A stretch of DNA of 64,000 bases from Caprella mutica (Eukaryota; Arthropoda; Malacostraca; Amphipoda; Caprellidae). Every line of letters begins with the position of its first letter. Position 1 is the first letter of the stretch. Below, in pieces: positions 44,056-56,585 of this stretch. Position numbers and translations under genes: made by a program. The notes under the pieces were generated by a model. That model was not told the DNA's origin and made no database searches. It was given only the letters and a program-made list of their open reading frames with translations. The stretch spans positions 62,001-126,000 of the forward strand of contig CANNZV010000121.1 of assembly GCA_947561585.1 (NCBI GenBank), read 5' to 3'.

Positions 44056-47000
44056 CTGCATTAAAAAGAGAATATATTTTGTTAGTGGTCCAATCGGCTT
44101 AAATTCTTAATATTCATCAATTTAGTATGCACAATTTAACATTGGATTTTCTACTGGAGTCATCCTGTGTAGATAATAATAGAAACCTAAAAACCCTCAC
44201 CATCTTCTGGCTCCTGTTTGATCTTCACATTAGACTGATCACCATCGGCGTTAGCTCCATTGTCACCCACAACCATTTTACTGCTGCGTTCACGATCCCT
44301 GAAAGAAAAGAGAAACAAAATGAGAGAAGTTGAAGTGCTACACGTAAGTACTTCTGCTAAATTAACTATTATGTTCTAACATTTAGAGCATTGGATATCA
44401 CATTGTACAGAACTGAGCCATTAAATAAAACTGACTGAAAAATGAAGTGCGTTTGACCTAACAATCCCGTACCTGTCTCTCCTGTGTTTTCTCTCACGAC
44501 TCCGGGACCTCTTGTGTTTCCTGTCCTTATCCCGGGGAGACCTGCTACGGTGCCTGCGGGAGTGAGTCCTTTCCTCCTCGTCAATAGTGACCTCAGGGGC
44601 ATGACGGTCACGAGAACGGCGCCTTTTGCGATCACGACTAGCAAATAAAAACAAACTGTCAGACACTGAATAGATTCCCCAAAATGAGGAATGGAACTAC
44701 CGTTTCGGCACTATTACTTGAAACAAATTTCAAAGTTAGTTTAAATTTTGAAACAAGTTTAACAATACTACAAAAAACATTCATTTTTCGAGCGTGCCAC
44801 TCTGCTCCACTTGCAGTGTGAACGTGGCCTAACACTGAATCTGTCATAAATTCTTTGATGGTAATTATATAGCCAAGCTAAATTAATGAAAGATATACCT
44901 TCTACTGCGCCTCCTCCTGTCCCTATCCCTCTCCTTAGTTCTGTCCCTAGACCTAGAGGCCCTCCTCTCCTTGTCCCTGCTACTGCTTATGGCTCTGTCT
45001 CTGCTGTCCTCGTGAGTGCCTCTCTTCCTGTCGTCCTCTCGACCAGAGTGTTTGATGTTGACGTCAGGGCCTCCTCTGCGAGTACCTCCCAAACCTCCAC
45101 CTGAGGAAAGAACATTGCCTCTGTTGCAGTTAAACCATAGAAAAAGCCATTTTGCAGTTAAATCATACTATCAATTATTAATCAGTGCATCTAGATTCAA
45201 GAGACTACTTCCTTTCATGTCACAGCCAAATGGGGGAAAATCAGGTTATTTTAAGTAGCTATCACAATTCATGAAGAGATTGGAATTACTTTCAGTAGCT
45301 GCAGCTATTTACTTTAATTGACATCATCAAAAGGATAATTCAACCAGATTTCTACTTATATAATAATGACAGTTGGGTTGAATATGTGTACACTGTGTTA
45401 AATAGGATTATATTAATTTTTACATTAGGATTCTATTCAGCTGTTCCAAGGAAAAGAAAATAGTCACACTAGACTGAATGCACTTCAAAAGTGTAAAATT
45501 AATATACAAGAAACACCAAATTATTAGATTAACTCAATACATTTACAAAACACAAGATATGTCAGATTTAACTAATTATCTAAGTAATTATAGAGAGTAA
45601 TTCAGAGTACTCACCTAAACGCCTGGAAAGCCACCCCTTGACTGTACGAGCTCTTTCCACATCAACTAACACTCGCCTATTATCTATTTTCTTACCATCT
45701 GCATTTTTGTACGCCGCTGTTAGAATGGAAATCATTAGTGAGACACGCATACTCTAAAAGGTGGAGAAGTAACCACATAGCTACAGAGTAGTAATAAATA
45801 ACTGCCACAACATTGATGATAATAACCTGCCTTGATACTTACTGCACTGAGAGATTAAAAGGTAGAGATGGGCATCAGAATTACACTCTCACCATGTGTT
45901 ATTATTGCTCAGGATTAACATTTTCCACAGCTATGAATTTTCTTTCCACAAAAAATAAACACAAGTTATGGAAAGAAGAAACTTGAACACTAAGAACACA
46001 TTTCGAAGTGAATTCAGGTAGCCCATTCCACAAGAATGCAATGAAATTTATAGAGCATTCATCCAAATAACAAATTGCTATTTTCTATCAAATATATTGA
46101 ATAACAAAATGAGTATATGCAAAAAAGCACATAACTAGTTATTTGGATGGATAATCTACATGAGAATATTTTCACAGAAAGAGTACCATTCGAACATTAA
46201 AATACATCAATACCTGTAAACAGAAGATATTTGAGAGCATAAACTAGGGAGGTTTTATTCTGGACTGAAAAGAACATCCAACAACAGACAGCTAATTATT
46301 AAACTCTCTGTCTGCTACAATTTCAGGATTCATTCATCCATGAAATTATACACAAGTACAGGAATTTCACTAACTCATCAATCCAAATAAAACACATCTG
46401 TAGAAAAATGTACCAAATAATTGTTTCAATGCTATTTGAAAGACTTTTAAAGTGAAAATTATGGTTATATATGCAGTTATGATTACTTGCAATTTCAACA
46501 AAATGATCTTTTGTAAATTTCCAAAAATGATTTCAAATAGTTAACTGACTATCACTTCATATGATTACATTACAATAGAGTAGTCCCAATAAAACTAAAG
46601 CCTGCAGGATTCAACCAATTTAGTGAAATCATCTCAAACTTACGTCGTCGGAAAAGTACACCAATACAAACCTACGCTTTTGTTGCTGTTGGTAGAGACC
46701 ATATTATAGTATTCTCAATTATTTCATGTTTAATTTCAATAACCATTGGACTTACTCAGCCCCTACCTTCATTTTTCTTCATAATTTGGATTTTAGATAT
46801 TGTTTGCAGCATCACAGATCAGTAAATGAAGCTTTCTGCAGATCAGGCAGCTATTTCTTGAGGTAGTTGGCATACTCACCAAACTTACCCGTTAAATCAT
46901 AATTTACCTCCTCTACCAATAGCAAAACTACTTTATTTCTTTGTCTCACTACTAATTCATGTGTCTGACTACATTTAAACTGTTCTGGTGTAATATATAA

Positions 47001-48927
47001 CCATAGATGTTTTGTGTTCAGCTTAGAAATGTGATGGAGAATGACGTGACTGTGTTCCTAGTTCCCTAATTCTTTAGGACGAAATTGGCGCTAGTGTGAG
47101 ATCAGACAAATGTTATCCACTTCTAAATATCACACCAGTGATGCAACCTTTACAGAAGCAAAGAAAACCAGGTGAGAAAATTCTTTAGATAATTGGAAAT
47201 AATATTGAGAAAAAGAATTTGTAGACCAATGAGTCAAAGGAAAAGACCCATTCCTAAGCATAAAGTGCACCACATCTCATGATTAGAATTGGGAAACAAC
47301 TGTCAAAGGAAAATAGGATAAAGGAAGACCACATTTAGAGTAAATGAGAAAAGCTTTGACCTTTTTCAAAATATAAAGGGGAACAACAGCTAAAAGTGAA
47401 TTGACATAAATGAGTGAAACCAGCAACTACTTCAGAAATTTAAAATCTTCTGCATGAAATGATTAGAGCTATTGGAAAGAACAAAGGACATTCGAGATGT
47501 GTTATTTAGGACATTGGATAGCATGAGTCTGACTCTCTCTAAGAGACACCTCTCGCTTACCAATCACATACAAACCTAAGTTGATCGAGTGACGTAAAGT
47601 TAACTAGCCAGCACGGGCACACCGGCTGTTTAGGACGAATGGGATAAATACAGTTAGTCAAATTGTTCAATAATTGACAGAAAATACATTTATATTTGCT
47701 AATAACTGTGTTTTGACCTGTACTCATGGGGGTTCTCTCCGTCAGCATTACACCAAATACCTGTGCTCCAAACATAGGAACTTCCTATTCAACCTTGTAC
47801 TCCCTTATGCATCAGAAAATTAGACAGAATAGTTTAGTCTAGAATTGTTAGCCATCATGAGCTGCCAGTGCTGTTATTAAATATGCAAGAGACAGTTCTA
47901 AGCACATGGCAGCTCATTAGACAGCAATCAAATCTAGACTCACACCACGCAGAAACAAACATGTGCATTTATATGCTTTAATCAAATTAATTCTTAATGC
48001 TATCATGATATTTCATACAAGTTGAAATAGATAAGATGATACCAAGTAACATGTCAACATTAAAGCAAGTATGTCACAAGAGATAAACAGATAAATTGTA
48101 AACAGTAGCAAGAATAAAAGATACAATAATATGACTTTTAAGTAGCAGAAGACTGCTATAATTTCAATGCCTCATCAAGATTATAAATTTAAGCAGATTT
48201 TGTTGAAGCTCATGGTTACTCACCATGCATATCCCTCTCATGCTCATACTCTATGAAGGCATACCCTCGTGGTTTGCCGTCTATCACATTGGTCACCATG
48301 CGAATCTAAGAGAGAAAAATATTAGAATGAAGTTTATGAAAGGCATTTTTTGAAGAATACTTGATAGTTACTATAATCATCCCCTTACTTTTTTAATTGG
48401 TCCATATACTTCAAATTCCCTGCGTAATTTTGATTCAGACGTGTCGTAGTTAATTCTTGCTACAAAAAGAGATTTGTAGGGATCAGAAGTGGCATTGGGA
48501 CTGTTATGAGGGTCCCACAATGCAATTTCCTGTTCAAGTTTGTATTGAATTTGTTCTGCCTTCTCTCTTCTCTTGCGCTCCATACGTTCATCTCTTGTCT
48601 CTACGTGACGAGGAGCTGGAGTGTCTTTAGGATCCTGAAAAATAGAAATAGCAATATTATATATTTACTCCTTAGAGACTTTATCATTATTTAAACTGGT
48701 ATATAAATAAATACAGAAGAAAAACTAAATAAACACTTAATAATTTCCCAATTTAGTACTTCAGTTAATGATGAAAGGCTTACCTCAAATCTAGCCATGA
48801 GCTGAGCAACACCAGAATAGCCATCCGTCTTCTTGAGATGAGTGGGTTTGTCCACAGGAGGCAAGTAAGGAATTGGATCACGAGCAGCAAACAGCGCCAA
48901 TAAATTGGGTGGTAAATACTGTGTCAT
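43931..48927 (-). CDS. SNRNP70: U1 small nuclear ribonucleoprotein 70 kDa
   Basis: Eight exons (48784-48927, 48389-48634, 48224-48305, 45615-45716, 44899-45100, 44473-44637, 44201-44298, 43931-44055) join in phase; 387 aa. U1-70K binds stem-loop I of U1 snRNA and helps define 5' splice sites in the nucleus. The N-terminus [20 protein letters not shown] is strongly conserved. A helix rich in charged residues precedes the RRM: RNP2 LFVARI at about 104-109 and RNP1 RGYAFIEY at about 143-150. After [20 protein letters not shown] come Arg-Asp/Arg-Ser tracts, shorter than in human or fly (437-448 aa), and a C-terminus with [16 protein letters not shown] and NEIDY. The 2.5-kb intron 3 lies at the position where many U1-70K genes are alternatively spliced; no alternative exon could be confirmed here. 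Confidence 0.96.
44201..44298 (-). CDS. SNRNP70: SNRNP70 exon 7
   Basis: Acceptor TTTCTTTCAG; donor [26 protein letters not shown] to IKQEPED. Confidence 0.92.
44473..44637 (-). CDS. SNRNP70: SNRNP70 exon 6 (RS-rich)
   Basis: Acceptor TTTGCTAG; donor [26 protein letters not shown] then basic RS repeats. Confidence 0.92.
44899..45100 (-). CDS. SNRNP70: SNRNP70 exon 5 (Gly-rich and RD tract)
   Basis: Acceptor TTTCCTCAG; donor [26 protein letters not shown] followed by RD/RS-rich sequence. Confidence 0.93.
45615..45716 (-). CDS. SNRNP70: SNRNP70 exon 4
   Basis: Acceptor TTCTAACAG; donor [26 protein letters not shown] to WLSRRL, the end of the RRM. Confidence 0.95.
45717..48223 (-). other. SNRNP70 intron 3
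   Basis: 2.5 kb, AT-rich, without a clear MITE. Short open frames are present, but none has both splice sites and recognisable coding content. Confidence 0.5.
48224..48305 (-). CDS. SNRNP70: SNRNP70 exon 3 (RNP1)
   Basis: Acceptor TCTCTTAG; donor [26 protein letters not shown] and HERDMH. Confidence 0.95.
48389..48634 (-). CDS. SNRNP70: SNRNP70 exon 2 (RRM start)
   Basis: Acceptor TATTTTTCAG; donor [26 protein letters not shown] to EVYGPIKK, with RNP2. Confidence 0.95.
48784..48927 (-). CDS. SNRNP70: SNRNP70 exon 1
   Basis: ATG at 48927 in the context AAGATGA; donor GTAAGC at 48783. [20 protein letters not shown] to LMARFE, phase 0. Confidence 0.95.
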
Positions 48928-50640
48928 CTTGAAATACTACACTGGTACCACAATTAAGATTAAAATATTATTACATAGGATAAATTATTCATTCTGAAGT
49001 ATTGGAATTTAGAAATAGAGAGACACTATGATTGATATTATATAGACATTGCAGAAAATTATATTTTTTAAGAAATATAAAGACATCACAACAACATAGG
49101 ACACACTTAGCAGACTGACAGTGAGAGCAAAACTGGTACCCCACTATCTAGGCAGAGGTTTGAAGGCAGTCAGCTGAAGCCTCAGTTAGTAAGTTAATGT
49201 GCCCAAATTTATTTTTGGCCATTATGCATCCTACTTGTAAGTTGTAACCCATGTTTTAAAGTATGGACAAAGTTGGCAGTCACCAGTATATTGGCAACTT
49301 TTGAGCCAAAGTGGAAAACACAAATTCTGACTGAGTTACTCATGAATACTCAACTGCAGGGCACAGAGGTTATTAATGATTAACCCTGCTTAGTATCAGT
49401 ATAGTATGGAGACTTAAAGTTTTTCAAATAGGCTATATAACTGATTTTTACATAGTTAAAAGATCAGGCTGCAGAATTATAGAATATGGAACATTTTTCC
49501 AAGACTCACTTCAACAAATATGAGCCCAATTTTAGAAATTGTATATCTCTGCGGGAGATCTTAATCTGCTACGGAAAGTCAGAGAATAAAGTCTATGAAA
49601 TTAAAACCTCTGCAGGAGAAGAGACTCATTATGCAGAGTGGTTGAGAGAAATAATGGGTAATTTCTAACTTTCCGCAAAAATGTCTATTATGAATTGGAA
49701 ATTGAAACTATGTCAATAACAAGCCATGTTTCAAAGTATGGACTAAATCACAAGTACGCTGGTGAATTTTGAGAAGTGAAATAAGTTTAGAAACCTGTAA
49801 ATAACAAGTAAATCACTTCTAGAAAGTCTCAAGAGATTAGTGATACACATGCATCAGACATGATGCATAAGGGTGTTTTCAAGCATAAAATCTTCACTAG
49901 AATTCTAGGAAGTCCTATTTCTTCTTCAAAGTATCTTAAATGTGGCAACCTTGATCTATTTTCTCACCGAACTGGCAACTTTCCTGGGACACTTTGTAAA
50001 TCACTCCTAAAATAGTCTCAAGAGATGCAAATGCATCAGACATGAAGCATATTCGATGTTTCCAAGTGTAATAATATCTTCGCTAGGAAGTCAAATTTCT
50101 CCTTTAAACTATCTTAAATGTGACAACCTGGATCCATTTTCTCCCAAACTGGAGACTGTCCTGGATCCCTGCCACACTTAGAAACATTGCTTGTAACTTC
50201 AAGACCCAGTCTGACAACTGCAAAAGATGGGTGAAAATGAAATTGTGAAGTTTATTCAGAGAGACAATAGACTCATTCCAGTCTGCAAAGCATGCACAAT
50301 CAGTCCCAGGGTGGAAAAATAACTTCCAATTGACTAGTATCTCTGTTAGAGATTCAAAATCAAATATGTTGTGAGAACTCATTCTTAAGACAACTTTGAA
50401 GAAACTACATATCATTTCTTTTAACTATGTAATAAAATAACTAATAATCATGTATTATCATTATTAAACTCCACAGTTGAATAACTATTCATGAGTAAAT
50501 CTGTAGGAAATTTGAGTCTTCCACTCTAGAATCAGTCTCCAGATATTTAATTTTTCATTATTTTTGGGGCAATTTCTCTCTAAAGATTTTCAAATTCCTC
50601 TCCTAAGGACCAAAATGGCTATAAAAAGTGATTCTCTGTT
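48928..50640. other. Upstream region of SNRNP70
   Basis: Expected promoter and 5' UTR. Contains a decayed H1 MITE at 49465-49641 (CAGGCTGCAGAAT to ATTATGCAGAGTGG). No gene was seen. Confidence 0.45.
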
Positions 50641-50658
50641 ATTTGACACACTTTGCAG

Positions 50659-50993
50659 CAGGGCTGTGGAGTTGGAGTTGTGGAGTCAGAGTCTGAGTCA
50701 AAGCTTTTTTGGTGGAGTCTGAGTCAGGAGTCGAAAATTTGTTCCAACTCACGACTCCAAGCTATAGATTTAAGTCACAAAAATTTGGGCCCATTTTATT
50801 TATTGTTCATTATGTTTAATATCTCATAAGAACTAATAACTGCTCATAGCTATGAATTAAATCAATATTTATAGTTTAATCACTCAAATTACTCAATATT
50901 GCTTATAAAAATGCTGTAAAACTGTTTGTTGGAGTGGGAGTTGAGGAGTCTGAGTTGGAGTCTGAAATTTTATGTACTGACTCCACAGCCCCG
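50659..50993. mobile_element. hAT-like MITE, GGGCTGTGGAGTC type
   Basis: CAGGGCTGTGGAGTTGGAGT to TACTGACTCCACAGCCCCG, rich in GGAGTC repeats near both ends. Flanks CTTTGCAG and CTTTTGCAG look like a target duplication with one extra T. Confidence 0.8.
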
Positions 50994-51145
50994 CTTTTGC
51001 AGACAGACTGACCACAGAACACTGAATAAGCTCAGATCAAACGTGTACACAGACATAAAAATTCAACCAATCACGTGACTCACGTCTAATGATCTCTGAC
51101 GTCACTATAGTCTATAAACACCATCTCTACAACAGTTTGAACGTG

Positions 51146-51371
51146 CCAGTCTGTATTTGGTGCACAAAATCCCACTGACTTTTTGAAAAAGCTGAAAAAA
51201 TCCACCATAAATTTTCAGTAATTTGGGTGATCCACCAACATTTTCCCCATTTATCCACCAAAAATTAATGGTAACATAGGAATAAATAGCTAAAAATCCA
51301 CAGACTTTGCCAGAATATTATGATCATAGGGGAAAAATTCCACTAACATGTCGGTGTAATTTCGCATGAAA
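51146..51371. mobile_element. H4-family MITE
   Basis: CCAGTCTGTATTTGGTGCAC to TTCGCATGAAATACAGACTGG. No matching target duplication found. Confidence 0.8.
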
Positions 51372-51430
51372 TACAGACTGGTTCATAGAGATCTCTTATT
51401 CTGTTCGTCCAGGTAATAAAGCCAGTTTGT

Positions 51431-51656
51431 ATTTGGTGCAGTGAACTCCTGACTTTTTCAAAAAATCTGAGAAATAAATGCCAACATTTTTCATCAATTT
51501 GTCTAGTCCTCCAACATTTTTTCAGTTTCTCCTCTAAAAATTAATAGTAATATAGGAATTAATAGCCAAATATCCTCAGACATTGCAGGAATTTTTAATT
51601 TGAGAAATTGAATATCTCCCTAGATATCATTGGAATTTACCACCAAATACAATCTG
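51431..51656. mobile_element. H4-like MITE, diverged
   Basis: CCAGTTTGTATTTGGTGCAG to CACCAAATACAATCTGG, with a diverged interior. Flanks TAATAAAG and TAAATAAAG are similar. Confidence 0.7.
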
Positions 51657-52100
51657 GTAAATAAAGCATGTCCAAACTCGCCATTTTAATGGCGAGTTTG
51701 TGACAGTTATTCCGAACCCTTCAATTGCAAATGGTGAGAAATATCTAATTCTTTCCCAGTCTGCAGAATATGAGAGATATTTGGGATATTCTCTCTGAAC
51801 AATTTTGAATTAATTCTTATATTTCCATTAATTTTACTACAAACACTTCTGAATTAATTCTTATATTTGCATTAATTTTGCTATGAACAGCTAACTAAAA
51901 TAGTAAGTCTCATAAACTCTCCATTTGTCTTCCAGCTCTCTCCAAAATTCACCAAATTTCTCTCCAAAATGATCAAATTATCATAAAATCTCCAAAATAA
52001 CATTGTACTTGTAGCATAGGAGAAAATGAGATATTTCTCATTTTGCTACAAACAAAATAAGAGATCTCTACGAACACTTTACCAGTTTCTGCAGACTGGT
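51657..52100. mobile_element. Nested H3 and H2 fragments
   Basis: Inverted H3 start (TAAAGCATGTCCAAACTCGC, hairpin CTCGCCATTTTAATGGCGAG), an H1/H2-like stretch with CTGAATTAATTCTTATATTT twice, then a forward H3 part (AAAATAGTAAGTCTCATAAA), ending in TTTCTGCAGACTGG. Confidence 0.6.
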
Positions 52101-52104
52101 CTGA

Positions 52105-52249
52105 ACATAATATTCTGGCAAAGTCTGTGGATTATTAGCTATTTATTCCTATGTTACCATTAATTTTTGGTGGATAAATGGGGAAAATGCTGGTGGATCA
52201 GCCAAATTACTGGAAATTTATGGTGGATTTTTCAGCTTTCAGAGTATGT
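52105..52249. mobile_element. H4-family MITE, inverted and truncated
   Basis: TAATATTCTGGCAAAGTCTG to GGATTTTTCAGCTTTCAGAG. Confidence 0.65.
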
Positions 52250-52261
52250 ACCAAGTCGCAG

Positions 52262-52506
52262 ATTGATTGTAGCTGCGGGAGATTCTGAATTAATTCCTAC
52301 GTTACCAGTAATTTAGCAGCGGGAGATTCTGAATTAATTCCTACGTTACCATTAATTTAGCAGCGGGAGATTCTGAATTAATTCCTACGTTACCATTAAT
52401 TTAGCTGCGGGAGATTCTGAATCTGCTACTGAGAGTCAGGGAGTATTGAGTAACTATCTCTCAAATTAAAATCTCTGCAGGAGAAGAGACACATTCTGCA
52501 GACTGG
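52262..52506. mobile_element. H1-family MITE with internal 44-bp tandem repeat
   Basis: The right terminus ACACATTCTGCAGACTGG is intact and the left end is missing. Units AGCWGCGGGAGATTCTGAAT at 52271, 52315, 52359 and 52403 give an exact 44-bp period. Confidence 0.8.
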
Positions 52507-52679
52507 CGACTGGTAATATTTTGGAGAGAATTTGATCATTAGAGAGAAATTTGGAGAGAGCTGGAGAGACAAAAGGAGAGTTTATGATCCATACTATTTT
52601 TTTGGGTAAATTGGCAATGAAAAAGGAACATTTTTTAATAGAGAGATCAGCTGATCAGGGAGCCATATCTTCCTACCAA

Positions 52680-52906
52680 CCAAGTAAAATAGTATGTCTC
52701 ATAAACTCACCATTTGTCTCTCCAGCTCTCTCCAAAATTCAACAATTTCTCACCAAAATGATCAAATTATCATTAATTCTCTCCAAAATAACATTGTAGC
52801 ATAGGAGAAAAATAGATAAAACTCGCCATTTGCAATTAAAGGGCTCAAAATAACTGTCACAAACTCGCCATTAAAATGGCGAGTTTGGACATGCTTTATT
52901 ACTTGG
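52680..52906. mobile_element. H3-family MITE with 8-bp target duplication
   Basis: CCAAGTAAAATAGTATGTCT to ACATGCTTTATTACTTGG. CCTACCAA is at 52672-52679 and 52907-52914. Confidence 0.9.
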
Positions 52907-52943
52907 CCTACCAAATCCTCATAATCATGTACATCATCATAAC

Positions 52944-53180
52944 CCAGTCTGTATTTGGTGCACAAAATCCCACTGACCTTCTCAAAAAGCTGAAAAAATC
53001 CACCATAAATTTCCAGTATTTTTGCTGATCCACCAACATTTTCCCAATTTATCCACCGAAAATTAATGGTAACATAGGAATAAATAGCTAAAAATCCACC
53101 GACTTTGCCAGAATATTATATTCAAAGGTGAAAAAATTCCACCGACATGTCGGTGGAATTTACCACGAAATACAGACTGG
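52944..53180. mobile_element. H4-family MITE with 8-bp target duplication
   Basis: CCAGTCTGTATTTGGTGCAC to CCACGAAATACAGACTGG. ATCATAAC is at 52936-52943 and 53181-53188. Best reference copy for the family. Confidence 0.9.
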
Positions 53181-53188
53181 ATCATAAC

Positions 53189-54660
53189 ATAAATAATAAA
53201 TAAAGTGAATCTTTTTTGCAACAAACACAAACAGACTCCATTTCGCTAGTATACTACGCATTCATAATAATGGACTCTTAACAGCACTACTACCTACTTG
53301 TGAAACTAAGCCTCTGATTTGCTGGCTCTAGCCTCCATTGCCTCTAGACTAGTCAAAATGAAGTCACTGTTAACAGCACTCAAGAGCAATATGATGGAAT
53401 CTATGCTTCTTCTATTCATTGATCTGTGGCTTGATAAGTTGATACTAACTCAAGGCTTCAGCCCTGAGTTAGTATCAAGCCAAATTTAAAATTAAGATGG
53501 AACATTAACAATTTAACATAGGGAACTGGCTCAATCTAAGATTAAATAATGAATCTAATTTTGAAGCATGGCTATTGCCGATAAGCCGTAGCTAACAAAA
53601 CAGCCTAACAATATAAATTTATATAGGTAGGTAGGTACCTCGTTTAGGTAGGTAGGCTAGCTACATAGGTACTAGCTACTAAATAAAGTACCAATCTCTT
53701 CACTACCTAGGAATCTAAATTAAGTAATTATGAATTTACAACAACTTAATTTCAAACCAAAGGCAATAGTAAGTGATAATTGGACTTTAACATCCGAACT
53801 GACTAACTTTATACGTTCAACTTACCTAGAATCCTAAATAATATAACATAAACCGTTCTACTCTAACAACACTACTCATTCTTTTAGTAAACTAGATAAT
53901 ACGTAAGTGAATTCTCTTATTAGTTCCAATAATATAGACATATAAATATGAGCAATAGATAATTACATTACTTTCATTCAGAATAAAATAAAGATGTTGC
54001 AACTTACTGAAAATTAATAATAACATTTCATATACCTACATACATAATAAGTATACATAAGATTTTTAACTAATTCTATTTTGATCATAGATTTATGAAT
54101 TTATATTCATATATCTATGTCAGATATATAATAATTTTATATGTTGTAGCCTATATTATTTCATATCTTACCAAAATGCATATTTATTAGAATTTTTGAC
54201 CTTCCGTTATACCCGAGGAAAAAGTATTTTTAAATATTTTGTCCAGTTTTGCATTGTATGTAACCATGACAATCAACATTTTAATCATTTCAGATATTCT
54301 TTATTAATTCAATAACAATCTTCAGCAATAATTTAAAAAATGGATTGATATAATCTTATTAAGCAAAAGGCTGAATTGCCAAATAGTTACGGAACCAAAA
54401 TAGGCTAAGATTCGGGTTCGGATACGGAACCTAAAAAAAGGTTCGCGTGCCCATCTCTGGATATAATCATATATCATATAGCTGGTATACCTAGGTATAT
54501 ATTTTTTTATTTACTATGAGTAGATCTTCCTGTCTTTGATCATAAATTTTTTTTAGGGTACATATCCTATTTGAAATTATAAACTTATAATAATTGATAT
54601 ATAGGTACTCCTTAAAGCTTAATTTATATTCAATAATATTTTACATGTTTAAACGGAAGA
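53189..54660. other. Intergenic region, no gene seen
   Basis: AT-rich. Holds a hairpin at 53438-53482 (GATACTAACTCAAGGCTTCA against its complement), a GGTA-rich stretch near 53626-53690, and a hAT-like terminal word GTGCCCATCTCTGG at 54446-54459. Confidence 0.5.
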
Positions 54661-54689
54661 GGCGGTGAAACAGCAGATCAAAAACTATC

Positions 54690-54905
54690 GATTGCGCATC
54701 AAAGCTTAAGTTTGATTATACAATATACACAAAAGCTTACGTTTGATTATGCATCAAAGCTTTCTTTTGATTATGTAGCTAAGCTAGCTTTTGTTTGATT
54801 ATAAATCAAAGCTTACGTCTGATTATGCATCAAAGCTTACGATTGATAATGTAGCTAAGCTAGCTTTTGTTTGATTATACATCAAATCTTCCATTTGATC
54901 ACCGA
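54690..54905 (+). repeat. Tandem repeat around CATCAAAGCTTACGTTTGATTATG
   Basis: About eight imperfect units of 20-34 bp. AAGCTT and the palindromic TTTGATTATNNATCAAA recur, and a longer unit TGTAGCTAAGCTAGCTTTTG appears twice. Confidence 0.75.
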
Positions 54906-55032
54906 AATATTTCATTCTTCAATAAACATTACACTGCTATATTTAATGTAAGTGAAATTCCAAATGTAATTTTGATAGGAGGCAGAATTTATTGTTGGTA
55001 GAACAGAACATTAAATAATAATTTTTTTTTAA

Positions 55033-55500
55033 TAGGGGTTTAACGTCTGCTTCGGAACCAAAGGCCATATCGCTGACGTCAAAAGGAAATTAAGTACAAG
55101 GGACTAGAAGAAGCAGTCAGATAGGAAAGTGGCTCCATGAACAAATTCACTTACCACCGTCAGTAACAATGCTCATGGATGCAGAAAAGCTACTCCATTA
55201 ATGCAGTCACTTACCAAGGAATGTGACGAAACGGGACACAAGCACCGGTGGCTGCACTCACGGATGGAAGAGGAAAATGAAGAGGTGATAGTAAATGAAG
55301 CCTACGAGCCTACCTAACACAAAAATCTAAAACCTCGTAGTTGAAGAGCATAACCCTAGCGCTATCCTCTAAAACTGCAAGTAGCGTTAAAAAAATGATA
55401 ACCCAAATTACAACAGTTCGGGGCCCAAGGGACGCCACCTCCCTTCTCTTCCATTCACCACAGACAGCTTTAGGATAGAGCCCCTGGGGGCGAACATTAA
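55033..55500 (-). repeat. Dispersed repeat D, near-complete copy
   Basis: GGGTTTAACGTCTGCTTCGG to TTTAGGATAGAGCCCCTGGG. Reverse complement of 24397-24868. Confidence 0.85.
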
Positions 55501-56199
55501 ATAATTCCAATTTGATTTCCAGAGAGGCACGGTATTTTAAATGATAATAATAGAAATATAGAAGTATATTTATTACTGACAAAAAGAAAACATGAATCAT
55601 CAAATGGAATGTTGATATATCTCTATTATAAAATAACAATTAGGCTAATAATAAAGGTCTTGACATTCCAAACAAATATTTTGAAAAATTTCTAGAGAGC
55701 ATGTAATTTTTGGAAATAATTTGCGGTAACGGGAAATAGTTTTTAATGGTTATTAATTGACATCTGAAAGTGCAATGTAAAGTGGCTATGAAGTCTTTGG
55801 CAGACAAATACACACTAAAAATAAAATCAGTTATAAATTAAAAAAACATCACAGTTTGCCCTATAGAAAATATCAACAAAATATATAAATATATACATGG
55901 ATCATGAAAACAGAACACTTTGACAATACTGTTAAATAACTGAATAAATCTATACCAAATTTTAACTTTTTTAGACATGTTCTAACGCGTTTGGAACTTG
56001 TTAGAACATATTAATTTAAAAATTACTCGGCTCAAAAGATAAATCAAAATATACCATTAATTTATACATAAAGAGATAAATTAAAATATTACATCAGTTT
56101 ATACATAAAGTCCGCTATCAATGGTATCAAGACCAGTTACCACTAGACTTAGGTTTGCGCAAGGTTACTCTCATGTCAAATTATTAATTTATTTAATAA

Positions 56200-56585
56200 T
56201 AAAACGGTATACGTCTGCTTCGGAACCAAATGCCATATCGCTGACGTCAAAAGGACATTAAATACAAGGGACTGGAAGAAGCAGTCAGAAAAGAAAACGG
56301 CTCCATGAAAAAAATCACCTACCACAGTCAGTGATAATGCTCACGGATGCTGAAAAGCTACTCCGTGATTACAGTCACTTACAAAGAAATGTGACGAAAA
56401 GTGTCACAAATACCGGTGGCTGAACTCACGGATGGAAGAGGAAAATGAAGAGGTGATAGTAAATAAAGCCTACGAGTCTACCTAACACAAAATCAAGGCC
56501 CTCGTAGTTGAAGAGCATAACCCTAGCACTATCCTCTAAAATTCCAAGTAGCGTTAAAAAAATGATAGACATGGTAAAAATGAAA
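56200..56585 (-). repeat. Dispersed repeat D copy
   Basis: ACGTCTGCTTCGGAACCAAA to GCGTTAAAAAAATGATAGAC. It lacks the last part, present in 55033-55500. Confidence 0.8.

Noticed and set aside
46600..46800. Possible extra exon in SNRNP70 intron 3
   Set aside because: No stretch with both splice sites and in-phase RS coding could be found.
55310..55639. 109-codon minus-strand frame
   Set aside because: Runs through dispersed repeat D; the same translation is broken in the other copies.
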